Of a stretch of 64,000 nucleotides of DNA, positions 54,653 to 63,791 are shown piece after piece. The position numbers were made by a program, and so were the translations under genes. Location: contig NC_063049.1 in NCBI RefSeq assembly GCF_018812025.1, forward strand, positions 14,837,734 through 14,901,733, in the 5' to 3' direction. Position 1 is the first letter of the stretch; every line of letters starts with the position of its first letter. The notes under the pieces are model-generated. The model was not told the DNA's origin, did no database searches, and worked only from the letters and a program-made list of their open reading frames with translations. The stretch is from Megalobrama amblycephala. Taxonomy: Eukaryota > Chordata > Actinopteri > Cypriniformes > Xenocyprididae.

Positions 54653-56915
54653 ATGGATTGGCTATACCGGAGGAAGACTCCTTTGTTTCTGGCCGTGTTT
54701 GTAGTTTTCATGCTCCATGTGAGGACTGACGCACAAGGTGAGTTCATATTCATGTATGATGTCCAAGATAAAACTCACTATCGATGCTGTGATTATCACT
54801 GACTAGTTCTGGGCTCATGAGTGCTCTGTTAAATTTGCTTATAGTAAAAGTGGGGCCAGCTACACTGTAAAGATTTTTGAGGTCAGATCTCAAAATGTAA
54901 TATTGACTTGCTGCATTGAAAATATTTAGTTGTCTCAATTAAATTATGTGAACTGAATATCTTTTAACACTGGAACTTTAGTTGTTGAACCATCTGAAGA
55001 TTTTTAATGAAACAATCAACATATAATTTTGAGTTTTGACCTCCAAAATCATTTTACAGTGTAGCATCACAGTTGCCAAGTTTAGAGTGAAACTGAATCA
55101 TGTGTTCTTTTGTCATTGTCATACATTTGATGCAGTGTTTATGTTTTAGGTCCTGGCCACCAATGCCCTGTCTTTAAAGTTCAGAGAGGGGCTGTTCATA
55201 AAGCCTGTATAAACAAGCCTTTCAACATCTCCTGCAAACTGAAGTATTGTGATAATCAGACAATCAATATTATATGGACTAAAGAAAACCTGAAAGGATG
55301 GATTCCAGTGTCTGGAACAGGTCAAATGTCAACATCACAGATCTATTCAGCACCTGATCTTCTGACTTCATATTTAACTTTCACAAATATATGAAATAAT
55401 CATGATGGCCTCTACAGATGTGAACTACAGTTACCAAACTTGTTAACATTCAGCCATTATATTAATATTTCTGTCTCAGGTAACTATTTTCACTTTTATG
55501 TTAAGAAATAAGATTTTTTTAAAGATTTTTTTTTACCATTCTAAACCTTTTTTTTTTTTTTTTACTTCCACAGATGACAGCCTGGAAGATGAAATGTCTT
55601 ACACTGATAGTAAGAGCAGTTTTAATCTATGTTTTAATCTGATGTGTGAAATGTTCCACTCAAAGCTTTCATATGATTCAGTTCATAAAAGTTATATAAA
55701 TTTGTCATTTTATTATATTCTGTAAATTTGGTTAATGTTCTAACTTTGAACATTGCTTCTCCTTTTTCAAAAGAATATGGATGCTTTCTCTTTTTTATTT
55801 TTTAGTGACAACAGAAAGAGACACTGATTCCAGCTCTGATTCAAAGCCATGGTGGATGCCGTATCTCTTTATCTGTATGGGTGTAGGGATTCCTGTTCTC
55901 ATATTAATACTCTTCTTTATCCTGTGTATTAATGGATTTAAAAGTAAGTAATTTAACCTTTTTATTATTTTGAGGTATTTAAGTTTTGGCATGACACTGA
56001 CTTTGTCCCTTTAATGATCATCGTCAGCTTTGAGAAGAAAGAACACACAGAAAGCACATGTTGAGGTACGTTTTTATAAATTACTCTGATTAATGTGTGA
56101 AAAACATGTACCTTTTTAATTCTTAAACTAGCTGGTGTGCCATTCAGAATTAAAATGAAGGCCTTTTAAATTCTAGTAACATTTTTGAATTTGAGTCAGT
56201 AAACGGTACACAAAAGTCAAATTAAATGAAGAAAGTTTAAAATGGAATGAAATTCATGTTACAAGGTCCACAGTTATGTAAAGATATAAATACAGTTTAT
56301 TTCCAGAACACACACAGTTATGTGAACTTCAATTAAACTTGGGATATCACTGAACTTCTGCTCCATCTCCTAACAGCTTCAGCTTAAAGGTCCCAGACAG
56401 CAAACTCATTAACGAACAAATAAATATACAAAATAAATGTCATCTATAGTGCAAAGTGTTACTCATGAACATGTTATTTTCACACACATGAACATTATCA
56501 ATGTTATATCTGCTTCATGCAGACATCATAAAAAAAGATGCACTTTAATCCTGTTTTTAGATTTCAAAATGGCATTTAACAACATTAAATGATTTACAAG
56601 ATGCAAACGTTCAACAGAACACTGTTTATGTTGTTTTTTTCTTTTTTTCAATGTAGAAAATTCCTCCTATGAACTCATAAATGGTAAATGAACCCATTCT
56701 TAACAACTGTCCTGTTGTGTTTACAGTATACAGATCTTCTGAAGTGTGATGAATTTGTCTGTGTTCAGTACTCAGAAGAAACACTGACCACAACACATCC
56801 GGCCTTAACACCTGAAGTGTCTACACTCTATGTGTCATATAGCGGTGATGATCCTTTATACATGAGAGATAACTGCTTGAGCCAGGTTGTATATACATCT
56901 CTGCTTCACCAGTAA
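54653..56915 (+). pseudogene. Second BTLA-like gene, disrupted
   Basis: Exons matching copy 1 one for one: 54653-54737, 55150-55479, 55574-55609, 55806-55943, 56028-56065 and 56727-56915. Splice sites and phases are all kept (816 nt). Codon 110 is TGA (55392-55394) where copy 1 has serine, just before the second Ig cysteine, so a full receptor cannot be made without readthrough or skipping. Skipping exon 2 (330 nt, in phase) would leave an Ig-less product. The tail stops at 56913-56915: VVYTSL (Y265) remains but the distal SEYAAI-type motif is gone. The transmembrane exon is open. It may be transcribed, given its promoter. Confidence 0.75.
54863..55061. mobile_element. CACTG-ended MITE in intron 1 of the second BTLA gene
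   Basis: Starts CACTGTAAAGAT and ends ATTTTACAGTG, with TA on both sides. It is absent from copy 1, so it arrived after the gene duplication. Confidence 0.6.
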
Positions 56916-57874
56916 AATCATCTACTGCAGCCCGTCAGAAAGGTTATCCATCAGAACATTTTAAAATATGTTCCAATTGACACAAAGCTTTATGTAGTTT
57001 TGTAACAATTATGTTTAGTAGTTGATCATCTGGTGATCATTTTGAAAACACAATAAATGTTTTGTTCTTTTAGAGGCTTAGATTTAATACCTTCATAATG
57101 CATTTGGGTTAGTTTTTTTTATTTATTTATTTTTTTTTTTTTGAATGAAAACTTGAATGTGAAATGAAATGAAACTTTGAATGTGTTAACACTGTCGAAA
57201 TACATATAATTTTTTTTCTTTAAATTTAACCAAATTGTTACACCTGTTTTAACCTGAAAGTGAACTTAAGTGTAAGTGAAATTTTTGTGAACAGATTTTT
57301 TTCATCTTTTAGTTAGATTTGTCTCATTTTACTTCTGTAAAATACATTTAGCCTCTTTCTTTTACTCACACACACATTTTTTCCTTCCCTCCATGACTGC
57401 ATTTTGTTTATGAACATTGCTTGTGTATGCGCACACACAATACATGAAAAGGAAAGAGGGTTTGAACAAGAAGTCCACATTTCACTCTGCTGCCACCTAC
57501 TGGTGAATCATTGCAGCATTAAAAGGAGATTGTGCCTGTTTGCCATCTTTAAACGTCCAAAAAAAAAATATGCAAGTCAAATATATATTTTGTTTTAAAA
57601 CATTTAAGAGTAATACTGATGTTGTTAAAGTTTCTCATAAATATTGATAAAAATATATTTTATTGCATCACACTGGTTTTTGCTGTAGTTCTTGTAACAT
57701 TTTAAATTTAAAAGAATTTTTTATAAATAAAAAAGGGGTAAATGAAGTAATAGTATTAAGCATACAATAACATTCAAAACATTTACTCATTAATGAAAAT
57801 TTACTGATATAGGTACAATATGCTTTTAGTTGAAAAATATTTTTATAAGTATTTTATAATATTGTTTTATAAAC
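56916..57874. other. 3' flank of the second BTLA gene; no other gene
   Basis: An AATAAA at about 57051 may end the transcript. The rest is AT-rich and unassigned. Confidence 0.4.
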
Positions 57875-58002
57875 TTAAAGGGTTACTTCAGGATTTAGCA
57901 TTAAGCTTTGTATTAGTAGAATACCACTAGTATTTTCGAATTACCGTGCTTTCCCCCTTCATATCAGCCCGAGATGAGAGATTTATGCATTTTTATTCTG
58001 TA

Positions 58003-58057
58003 AAAAAAGCCTCCGATGACGCAAAAATCGTCATTTTGCGTCATCGGAGGCTTTTTT
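58003..58057. repeat. 24-bp perfect palindrome with 7-nt loop
   Basis: The arms AAAAAAGCCTCCGATGACGC... (58003-58026) and their exact complement (58034-58057) would form a very stable hairpin, near the left end of the TTAA element. Confidence 0.9.
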
Positions 58058-58513
58058 GGAAAGAGGCATAAAACTACAGCCAGTAATAGCAGGTAGTTCC
58101 GCGTTTTTTCACCACGCCCATACATATGCGCTTTTGAGGTTACTCACGGACATAGATCAAAGATTTTATCAAAAGTGGGTGTCAATTATATTTTTAAGCT
58201 TAACATATTTTGTTATAGTCTGCACTACATCAGTGGTTCATCTCGCAAATTTATCGGTCTCTGCAGTCATCTCAACCAATACAGCAACAGGCTTTTGTGG
58301 TAACGTTAGCATAAATAGATAAATAGACTAACTCAGTTTTACAGAACAGTGGCTTTACTTTGATAACAGTCAACTTATATGCAACTTATATGTAATTGTC
58401 TATCTAACGTTACTTTGCTAAGTTTGCAGTTTTACTGCTACCTATGTGCTACCTACAACACAACATATAGGCTAACGTTACTGTGTTATCAGTCTAGTAT
58501 CAGCGAGTCTTAC

Positions 58514-58836
58514 CTCTAGGCGAATACGCTTAGTACCAGATGCGCAGGCTGTTCGTCCTCTGGGAAAGTGAATATCGATCGCGGTGTCCTTCAGAATGGT
58601 TCTCTTCATTGCAAGGATATTTGGTTCGTAGTCCTCGTGCTTGAAATGGAGACTACATATTCTGCGGTTTTTTAGGTTTTCTATAACGGTGTCATCTCCA
58701 AACTTCGGGTGTTTGATGGCCCGCAGCCACTGTTTACATCGCTCCAAATCTTTAACTTAATCGGAAAATGATGGAAACTTACTTGTCCTTTCCTGGTTTT
58801 GGGTATACATCCACGTACAAAGCAATTTAGCACCAT
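58514..58836 (-). pseudogene. THAP zinc-finger exon with a frameshift
   Basis: ATG at 58836 starts MVLNCFVRGC, with the first two THAP cysteines, then FHHFPIK. A shift near 58755 moves to the frame ERCKQWLRAI, RRICSLHF (C-x2-H) and ends with DTAIDIHFP, the AVPTIF-like box. A donor GTAAGA follows at 58513. THAP fingers bind transposon ends. The shift breaks this copy unless a small intron removes it, for which no good sites are seen. Confidence 0.65.
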
Positions 58837-59131
58837 TTCGCTGTAAATGTATGAACTAACTCACGATTTATAGAATTAATATGTAACAAAGCAAGCCTAG
58901 TTGTTTGAATTTTCCTGGTAATTCCGCCTGTAACCGATAGGCGCGGTTTGGGCGTGGCCTCGCAGGGGCAGCAAAACAAGTGCATTCTGGGAGTTGTTGT
59001 CTTTCATCCACATTTTCTGCCTTTTCTCAGTCTAGAAAGCTCCAAATTCAAAAATAATTTCACATTTCTACTACATAAATGACCAATTTTAAATACACAT
59101 TCATCTTTCCAGGGGTGAAGTACCCCTTTAA

Positions 59132-60342
59132 GTTCCATGGGGTCCATCAGATCCAGGAAACAGCTGTATATACTGTAGTTTTTGGATGCATTAGAAGAGA
59201 TAACAGGAACATTCTCAATTTCCAAACTGCTTAGAGCTTGATCACATCTACTATGATGTCAGACAAATAGAAACATGAAAAAAAATAACAATTAATGACT
59301 GTAATGAACCATTGATATTAATCAGTAGATGGAGCCATACCTCTAAATATTTCTCTCATCTACCAAGAATAACTAGTACACATGACTGGAATACACATAA
59401 TTGTTTTGTATCTTAAATAAATACAATTTTGTTTAGTTTTTGTCTATTGTTGTTCATGTATTACTTCATAAAGTAAAATAATGCAACATAGCAAAGTGAC
59501 TTGTTCTGTGTGAATTTATTGCCACATTCTGTTTTGATTGCAAAGTGACAGTACCTAATATTTTCTGTAGATTTTCAATACCATGGCTCAAAAATTACTC
59601 AGAGATTAATGTTAAAAATACTAAAAGGCACATCATGGCAGTAACAGCAGCCATATAACATAACACTTTTTTTTTTCTTTCTTTCTTTCACTTTACCTTG
59701 TCATGGTTGTAAAAATATGCGTAAACATGAGTAAATAATAATAAAGGTTAGAATCCACTAGGTTGGAATACATGACTTATGCCTATTTTGCCTGGATTTA
59801 CAGTCTGGAGGAGTCAACTGTATTTGCTGAAATTCAGAGACTAGAGTTGACTTCTGTTCAGATTTTAAAAGTCATTTAGTGTATTCTGGCCTTAAACCTG
59901 ACATGTCTCTTATTAAAGGAGACCAGTGGAGTCACAAGGCCAAAACTGATGCTTATCAAATAAGTGTCAAATGTTATTCACACAGCCAGGACAGTCTCTC
60001 TCTGTAATTTCATGAACAAACTGCTGTCTGTGTTCACAGCTGAACAAAGCTGGTATCAGCCACCTGACAGGAGAACACAAGGGGCTGGTTCAGATCTATT
60101 AATCTGGAACTCTTCAGTGTGAAAAGCATTCGATTTTGGCAAGATCACAAGTGCTGAAACACATTTTTCCTGGAATCTACAAAAATGTTACACTTTTGCC
60201 TATTGTCAAAATTTATGACACTGTGAGGAACCAAAATTGTGTATTCATTAAACCGACATCACATTATTTACATTTATGCATTTACCAGAAACTTTTTTTT
60301 TTTCCATGTAATTTACATTTTGTGTGTGTTTGAGTGTGTGTG
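59132..60342. other. No feature seen
   Basis: Intergenic. Ends in a short TG tract next to the LTR of element B. Confidence 0.4.
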
Positions 60343-60373
60343 TGTCACGATCACCTGTGAGAGTGCCCTTCAG

Positions 60374-60388
60374 CCACTAGAGGGCACT
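60374..60388 (+). promoter_or_regulatory. Predicted CTCF site in LTR
   Basis: CCACTAGAGGGCACT, full match to the 15-base consensus. Confidence 0.6.
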
Positions 60389-60422
60389 CCTTCCCGGACT
60401 CTCGGTTTCACCCATTTCATGG

Positions 60423-60435
60423 ACTACATTTCCCA
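60423..60435 (+). promoter_or_regulatory. ZNF143-like motif in LTR
   Basis: ACTACATTTCCCA fits the ZNF143/Staf core ACTACANTTCCCA, 35 bp after the CTCF-like site. The same motif is at 63483-63495. Confidence 0.45.
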
Positions 60436-60733
60436 TAACACACTCCCCGGACTAATCACTATTCATCATTGCACCCAGCTGTTGTATATTTTGTCATTAG
60501 TGTCTGTGTATTTAATCTGAGTTGTTTCTGTCTGTTCTTGTGGTTCATTGTTGATTGTCACCCTCCTGTTTGGTTCTCCGGTTTTCGTGTTTCCTGTTTC
60601 TTGTTTTATGTTTGGACTGTTGTTTATGGATTCTGACCCCTGCCTGTATCTTGGACTACGTTTTTGGAATTGCCCTTATTAAATATTTGCTGCTATTGGA
60701 TCTACCTTCTGTCTTTCTTCGGGCCGTGACAGA

Positions 60734-63580
60734 ATGAACCACCAACACAGATCCAGCAGCATGAGGATTCTTCAGCCAGCCACCTGCGGGGAGCGTGTGA
60801 CATTGCTTGGGGCAGTGATGGCTCTACGCCAGGAAGGAGAAGAAGTACGGTGCTTCTCTCAGAGGTTTTGGATGGTGGCAGTGGCACTAGAATATAATGA
60901 TGAGGCACTCAAGGACATTTTCAATGCAGGTCTGGATGACCCGTTGCCCCAATGGGAGATGAAGGGGCTTCAAATCTTGGACTTCTGGGGCTTTGTTAGT
61001 TATCTCTCTCATAGAGCCCAGTGGGCAACATATGCTCAGCCAGAATGCACTCCAGCCCGTGAATCAGTTCCTGAGGCCACTAAGGAGGTGGACGCTGAAT
61101 CTCCGTTTCCCACACGGAGGAATGGGAAGAGGAGGAGGAAGGCTCCAGCCAGTGAGTCCGCTCCAGAGCCCGCTCCAGCCAGTGAGTCCGCTCCAGAGCC
61201 CGCTCCAGCCAGTGAGTCCGCTCCAGAACCCGCTCCAGCCAGTGAGTCCGCTCCAGAGCCCGCTCCAGCCAGTGAGTCCGCTCCAGAGCCCGCTCCAGCC
61301 AGTGAGTCCGCTCCAGAGCCCGCTCCAGCCAGTGAGTCCGCTCCAGAGCCCGCTCCAGCCAGTGAGTCCGCTCCAGAGCCCGCTCCAGCCAGTGAGTCCG
61401 CTCCAGAGCCCGCTCCAGCCAGTGAGTCCGCTCCAGAGCCCGCTCCAGCCAGTGAGTCCGCTCCAGAGCCTGCCAGGGAGTCCGCTCCAGCCGGGGAGTC
61501 CGCTCCAGCCGGTGAGTCCGCTCCAGAGCCCGCTCCAGCCAGTGAGTCCGCTCCAGAGCCCGCTCCAGCCAGTGAGTCCGCTCCAGAGCCCGCTCCAGCC
61601 AGTGAGTCCGCTCCAGAGCCCGCTCCAGCCAGTGAGTCCGCTCCAGAGCCTGCCAGGGAGTCCGCTCCAGCCGGGGAGTCCGCTCCAGCCGGGGAGTCCG
61701 CTCCAGCCGGGGAGTCCGCTCCAGCCAGTGAGTCCGCTCCAGAGCCCGCTCCAGCCAGTGAGTCCGCTCCAGAGCCCGCTCCAGCCAGTGAGTCCGCTCC
61801 AGAGCCCGCTCCAGCCAGTGAGTCCGCTCCAGAGCCTGCCGGGGAGTCCGATCCAGCCGGGGAGTCCGCTCCAGCCAGGGAGTCCACTCCAGAGCCCGCT
61901 CCAGCCAGTGTGTCCACTCCAGAGCCCGCTCCAGCCGGTGAGTCCATTTTGGGTGAGCCACCGTCTCACCCTCGTAAGCGGAGGAGGAGGAGGAAGAGGG
62001 CTTCCTCCGTCCTTCAAGGTCCTTCGACTATAGAGACTGTTCATGCTTCACCGAAGCGCCCTGCCCTGCCGGCGCCACCGAAGCGCCCTGCCCTGCCGGC
62101 GCCACCGAAGCGCCCTGCCCTGCCGGCGCCACCGAAGGGCCCTGCCCTGCCGGCGCCACCGAAGGGCCCTGCCCTGCCGGCGCCACCGAAGGGCCCTGCC
62201 CTGCCGGCGCCAACGAAGGGCCCTGCCCTGCCGGCGCCAACGAAGGGCCCTGCCCTGCCGGCGCCAACGAAGGGCCCTGCCCTGCCGGCGCCAACGAAGG
62301 GCCCTGCCCTGCCGGCGCCAACGAAGGGCCCTGCCCTGCCGGCGCCAACGAAGGGCCCTGCCCTGCCGGCGCCAACGAAGGGCCCTGCCCTGCCGGCGCC
62401 AACGAAGGGCCCTGCCCTGCCGGCGCCAACGAAGGGCCCTGCCCTGCCGGCGCCAACGAAGGGCCCTGCCCTGCCGGCGCCAACGAAGGGCCCTGCCCTG
62501 CCGGCGCCAACGAAGGGCCCTGCCCTGCCGGCGCCAACGAAGGGCCCTGCCCTGCCGGCGCCAACGAAGGGCCCTGCCCTGCCGGCGCCAACGAAGGGCC
62601 CTGCCCTGCCGGCGCCAACGAAGGGCCCTGCCCTGCCGGCGCCAACGAAGGGCCCTGCCCTGCCGGCGCCAACGAAGCGCCTTGCCCTGCCGGCGCCGCC
62701 CAGGTCGCCAGCCCTGCCGCCTCCCAGGCCGCCAGTCCTGCCACCGTCGTCCAAGCCTTCTGCTCTGCCACCACCGCCCAAGCCTTCTGCCCTGCCTCCT
62801 CTGCCCAGGCCACCTGAACCATTGAAATCTGCCTGGTCAGTTTCTCCAGCACCACCCTGGCAATCAGCCAGGACTCCAGACCTGCCAGTGCCCGCCTGGT
62901 CAAATCCTCCAGCGCCGCCCTGGCAATCAGCCGGGACCCCAAACCTGCCAGTGCCCGCCTGGTCAAATCCTCCAGCGCCGCCCTGGCAATCAGCCGGGAC
63001 CCCAAACCTGCCAGTGCCCGCCTGGTCAAATCCTCCAGCGCCGCCCTGGCAATCAGCCGGGACCCCAAACCTGCCAGTGCCCGCCTGGTCAATTCCTCCA
63101 GCGCCGCCCTGGCAAACAGCCGGGACTCCAGACCTGCCGGTACCAGCCTGGTCAAATCCTCCAGCGCCGCCCTGGCAATCAGCCGGGACCCCAAACCTGC
63201 CAGTGCCCGCCTGGTCAGTTCCTCCAGCACCGCCCTGGCTTTCAGTGGGGCACCCTGGATCTGGCCCGCCGTCCCTCCCCCTGATCCTCCTCCTGTCCAC
63301 CTCCCTCCTGAGTTTTTTGTGTTTGTGTTTTTGTTTTTTTTTGTTTTTTTTTTTGTTTTTTCGGATGGAGCGTCTGGTAGCCGCTCCTTTAAGGGGGGGT
63401 AATGTCACGATCACCTGTGAGAGTGCCCTTCAGCCACTAGAGGGCACTCCTTCCCGGACTCTCGGTTTCACCCATTTCATGGACTACATTTCCCATAACA
63501 CACTCCCCGGACTAATCACTATTCATCATTGCACCCAGCTGTTGTATATTTTGTCATTAGTGTCTGTGTATTTAATCTGA
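60734..63580 (+). CDS. Gag-like protein with long repeat expansions (element B)
   Basis: A 948-codon open frame starting two bases after the LTR; ATG 60761 in frame is an alternative start. Residues about 22-98 form the Gag-like segment (FSQRFWMVAVALEYNDEALK, DFWGFVSYL) shared with element A. Then come a basic patch (KRRRK), about 26 units like PASESAPEPA, a second basic patch (RKRRRRRKRA), 24 units of nine residues (KGPALPAPT), and Pro/Trp-rich 21-residue units (PPWQSAGTPNLPVPAWSNP) as in element A. Residues from about 891 on are encoded by the 3' LTR. No zinc knuckle, protease or polymerase. The basic patches could replace a nucleocapsid for RNA binding or direct nuclear entry; that is inference. 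Confidence 0.75.
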   Translation: MNHQHRSSSMRILQPATCGERVTLLGAVMALRQEGEEVRCFSQRFWMVAVALEYNDEALKDIFNAGLDDPLPQWEMKGLQILDFWGFVSYLSHRAQWATYAQPECTPARESVPEATKEVDAESPFPTRRNGKRRRKAPASESAPEPAPASESAPEPAPASESAPEPAPASESAPEPAPASESAPEPAPASESAPEPAPASESAPEPAPASESAPEPAPASESAPEPAPASESAPEPAPASESAPEPARESAPAGESAPAGESAPEPAPASESAPEPAPASESAPEPAPASESAPEPAPASESAPEPARESAPAGESAPAGESAPAGESAPASESAPEPAPASESAPEPAPASESAPEPAPASESAPEPAGESDPAGESAPARESTPEPAPASVSTPEPAPAGESILGEPPSHPRKRRRRRKRASSVLQGPSTIETVHASPKRPALPAPPKRPALPAPPKRPALPAPPKGPALPAPPKGPALPAPPKGPALPAPTKGPALPAPTKGPALPAPTKGPALPAPTKGPALPAPTKGPALPAPTKGPALPAPTKGPALPAPTKGPALPAPTKGPALPAPTKGPALPAPTKGPALPAPTKGPALPAPTKGPALPAPTKGPALPAPTKGPALPAPTKGPALPAPTKGPALPAPTKRLALPAPPRSPALPPPRPPVLPPSSKPSALPPPPKPSALPPLPRPPEPLKSAWSVSPAPPWQSARTPDLPVPAWSNPPAPPWQSAGTPNLPVPAWSNPPAPPWQSAGTPNLPVPAWSNPPAPPWQSAGTPNLPVPAWSIPPAPPWQTAGTPDLPVPAWSNPPAPPWQSAGTPNLPVPAWSVPPAPPWLSVGHPGSGPPSLPLILLLSTSLLSFLCLCFCFFLFFFLFFRMERLVAAPLRGGNVTITCESALQPLEGTPSRTLGFTHFMDYISHNTLPGLITIHHCTQLLYILSLVSVYLI
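61142..61930 (+). repeat. 30-bp coding minisatellite (PASESAPEPA units)
   Basis: Mostly 30-bp units of CCAGCCAGTGAGTCCGCT type, with shorter 15-bp variants (GCCGGGGAGTCCGCT) mixed in. Long open frames on the minus strand here are artefacts. Confidence 0.95.
62051..62698 (+). repeat. 27-bp coding minisatellite, 24 units
   Basis: Twenty-four 27-bp units encoding KRPALPAPP, then KGPALPAPP and KGPALPAPT. The inner units are nearly identical, indicating recent expansion. Confidence 0.95.
63367..63402 (+). promoter_or_regulatory. Hairpin plus polypurine tract before 3' LTR
   Basis: GGAGCG / CGCTCC stem at 63367-63387 and AAGGGGGGGTAA at 63391-63402. Same layout and hairpin sequence as in element A. 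Confidence 0.65.
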
Positions 63581-63791
63581 GTTGTTTCTGTCTGTTCTTG
63601 TGGTTCATTGTTGATTGTCACCCTCCTGTTTGGTTCTCCGGTTTTCGTGTTTCCTGTTTCTTGTTTTATGTTTGGACTGTTGTTTATGGATTCTGACCCC
63701 TGCCTGTATCTTGGACTACGTTTTTGGAATTGCCCTTATTAAATATTTGCTGCTATTGGATCTACCTTCTGTCTTTCTTCGGGCCGTGACA
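63403..63791 (+). repeat. 3' LTR of element B
   Basis: No difference from 60343-60731 was found on line-by-line reading. It carries the CTCF-like site at 63434-63448. Confidence 0.9.
63434..63448 (+). promoter_or_regulatory. Predicted CTCF site in LTR
   Basis: CCACTAGAGGGCACT, as in the 5' LTR. Confidence 0.6.

Larger units (their letters stand above)
57875..59131 (-). mobile_element. Kolobok-like TTAA element with THAP domain
   Basis: TTAA at 57875-57878 and 59128-59131; inverted ends AGGGTTACTTCA and TGAAGTACCCCT. It contains a minus-strand THAP coding piece. TTAA targets and THAP fingers together suit the Kolobok superfamily. No catalytic domain is present. Confidence 0.65.
60343..60731 (+). 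repeat. 5' LTR of element B
   Basis: Begins TGTCACGATC, ends GTGACA. Carries a stem GAGTGCCCT / AGGGCACTC and ATTAAA near the right side as a possible polyadenylation signal. Confidence 0.9.
60343..63791 (+). mobile_element. Gag-only LTR retrotransposon, element B
   Basis: The two LTRs (60343-60731 and 63403-63791) are 389 bp each and appear identical base for base, so this insertion is very recent. The flanks are GTGTG and GAGTG; a (TG)3 expansion next to GAGTG at 60332-60336 would explain the mismatch. One frame runs through the interior, with no polymerase. A purine tract and hairpin precede the 3' LTR. Confidence 0.9.

Noticed and set aside
61036..62044. Three minus-strand frames of about 290-330 codons
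   Set aside because: They are complements of the 30-bp coding repeat, whose length keeps all frames open; no start, domain or splice context.
62028..63414. Minus-strand frames of 400 and 457 codons
   Set aside because: Shadows of the 27-bp and 63-bp repeats of the element B protein.
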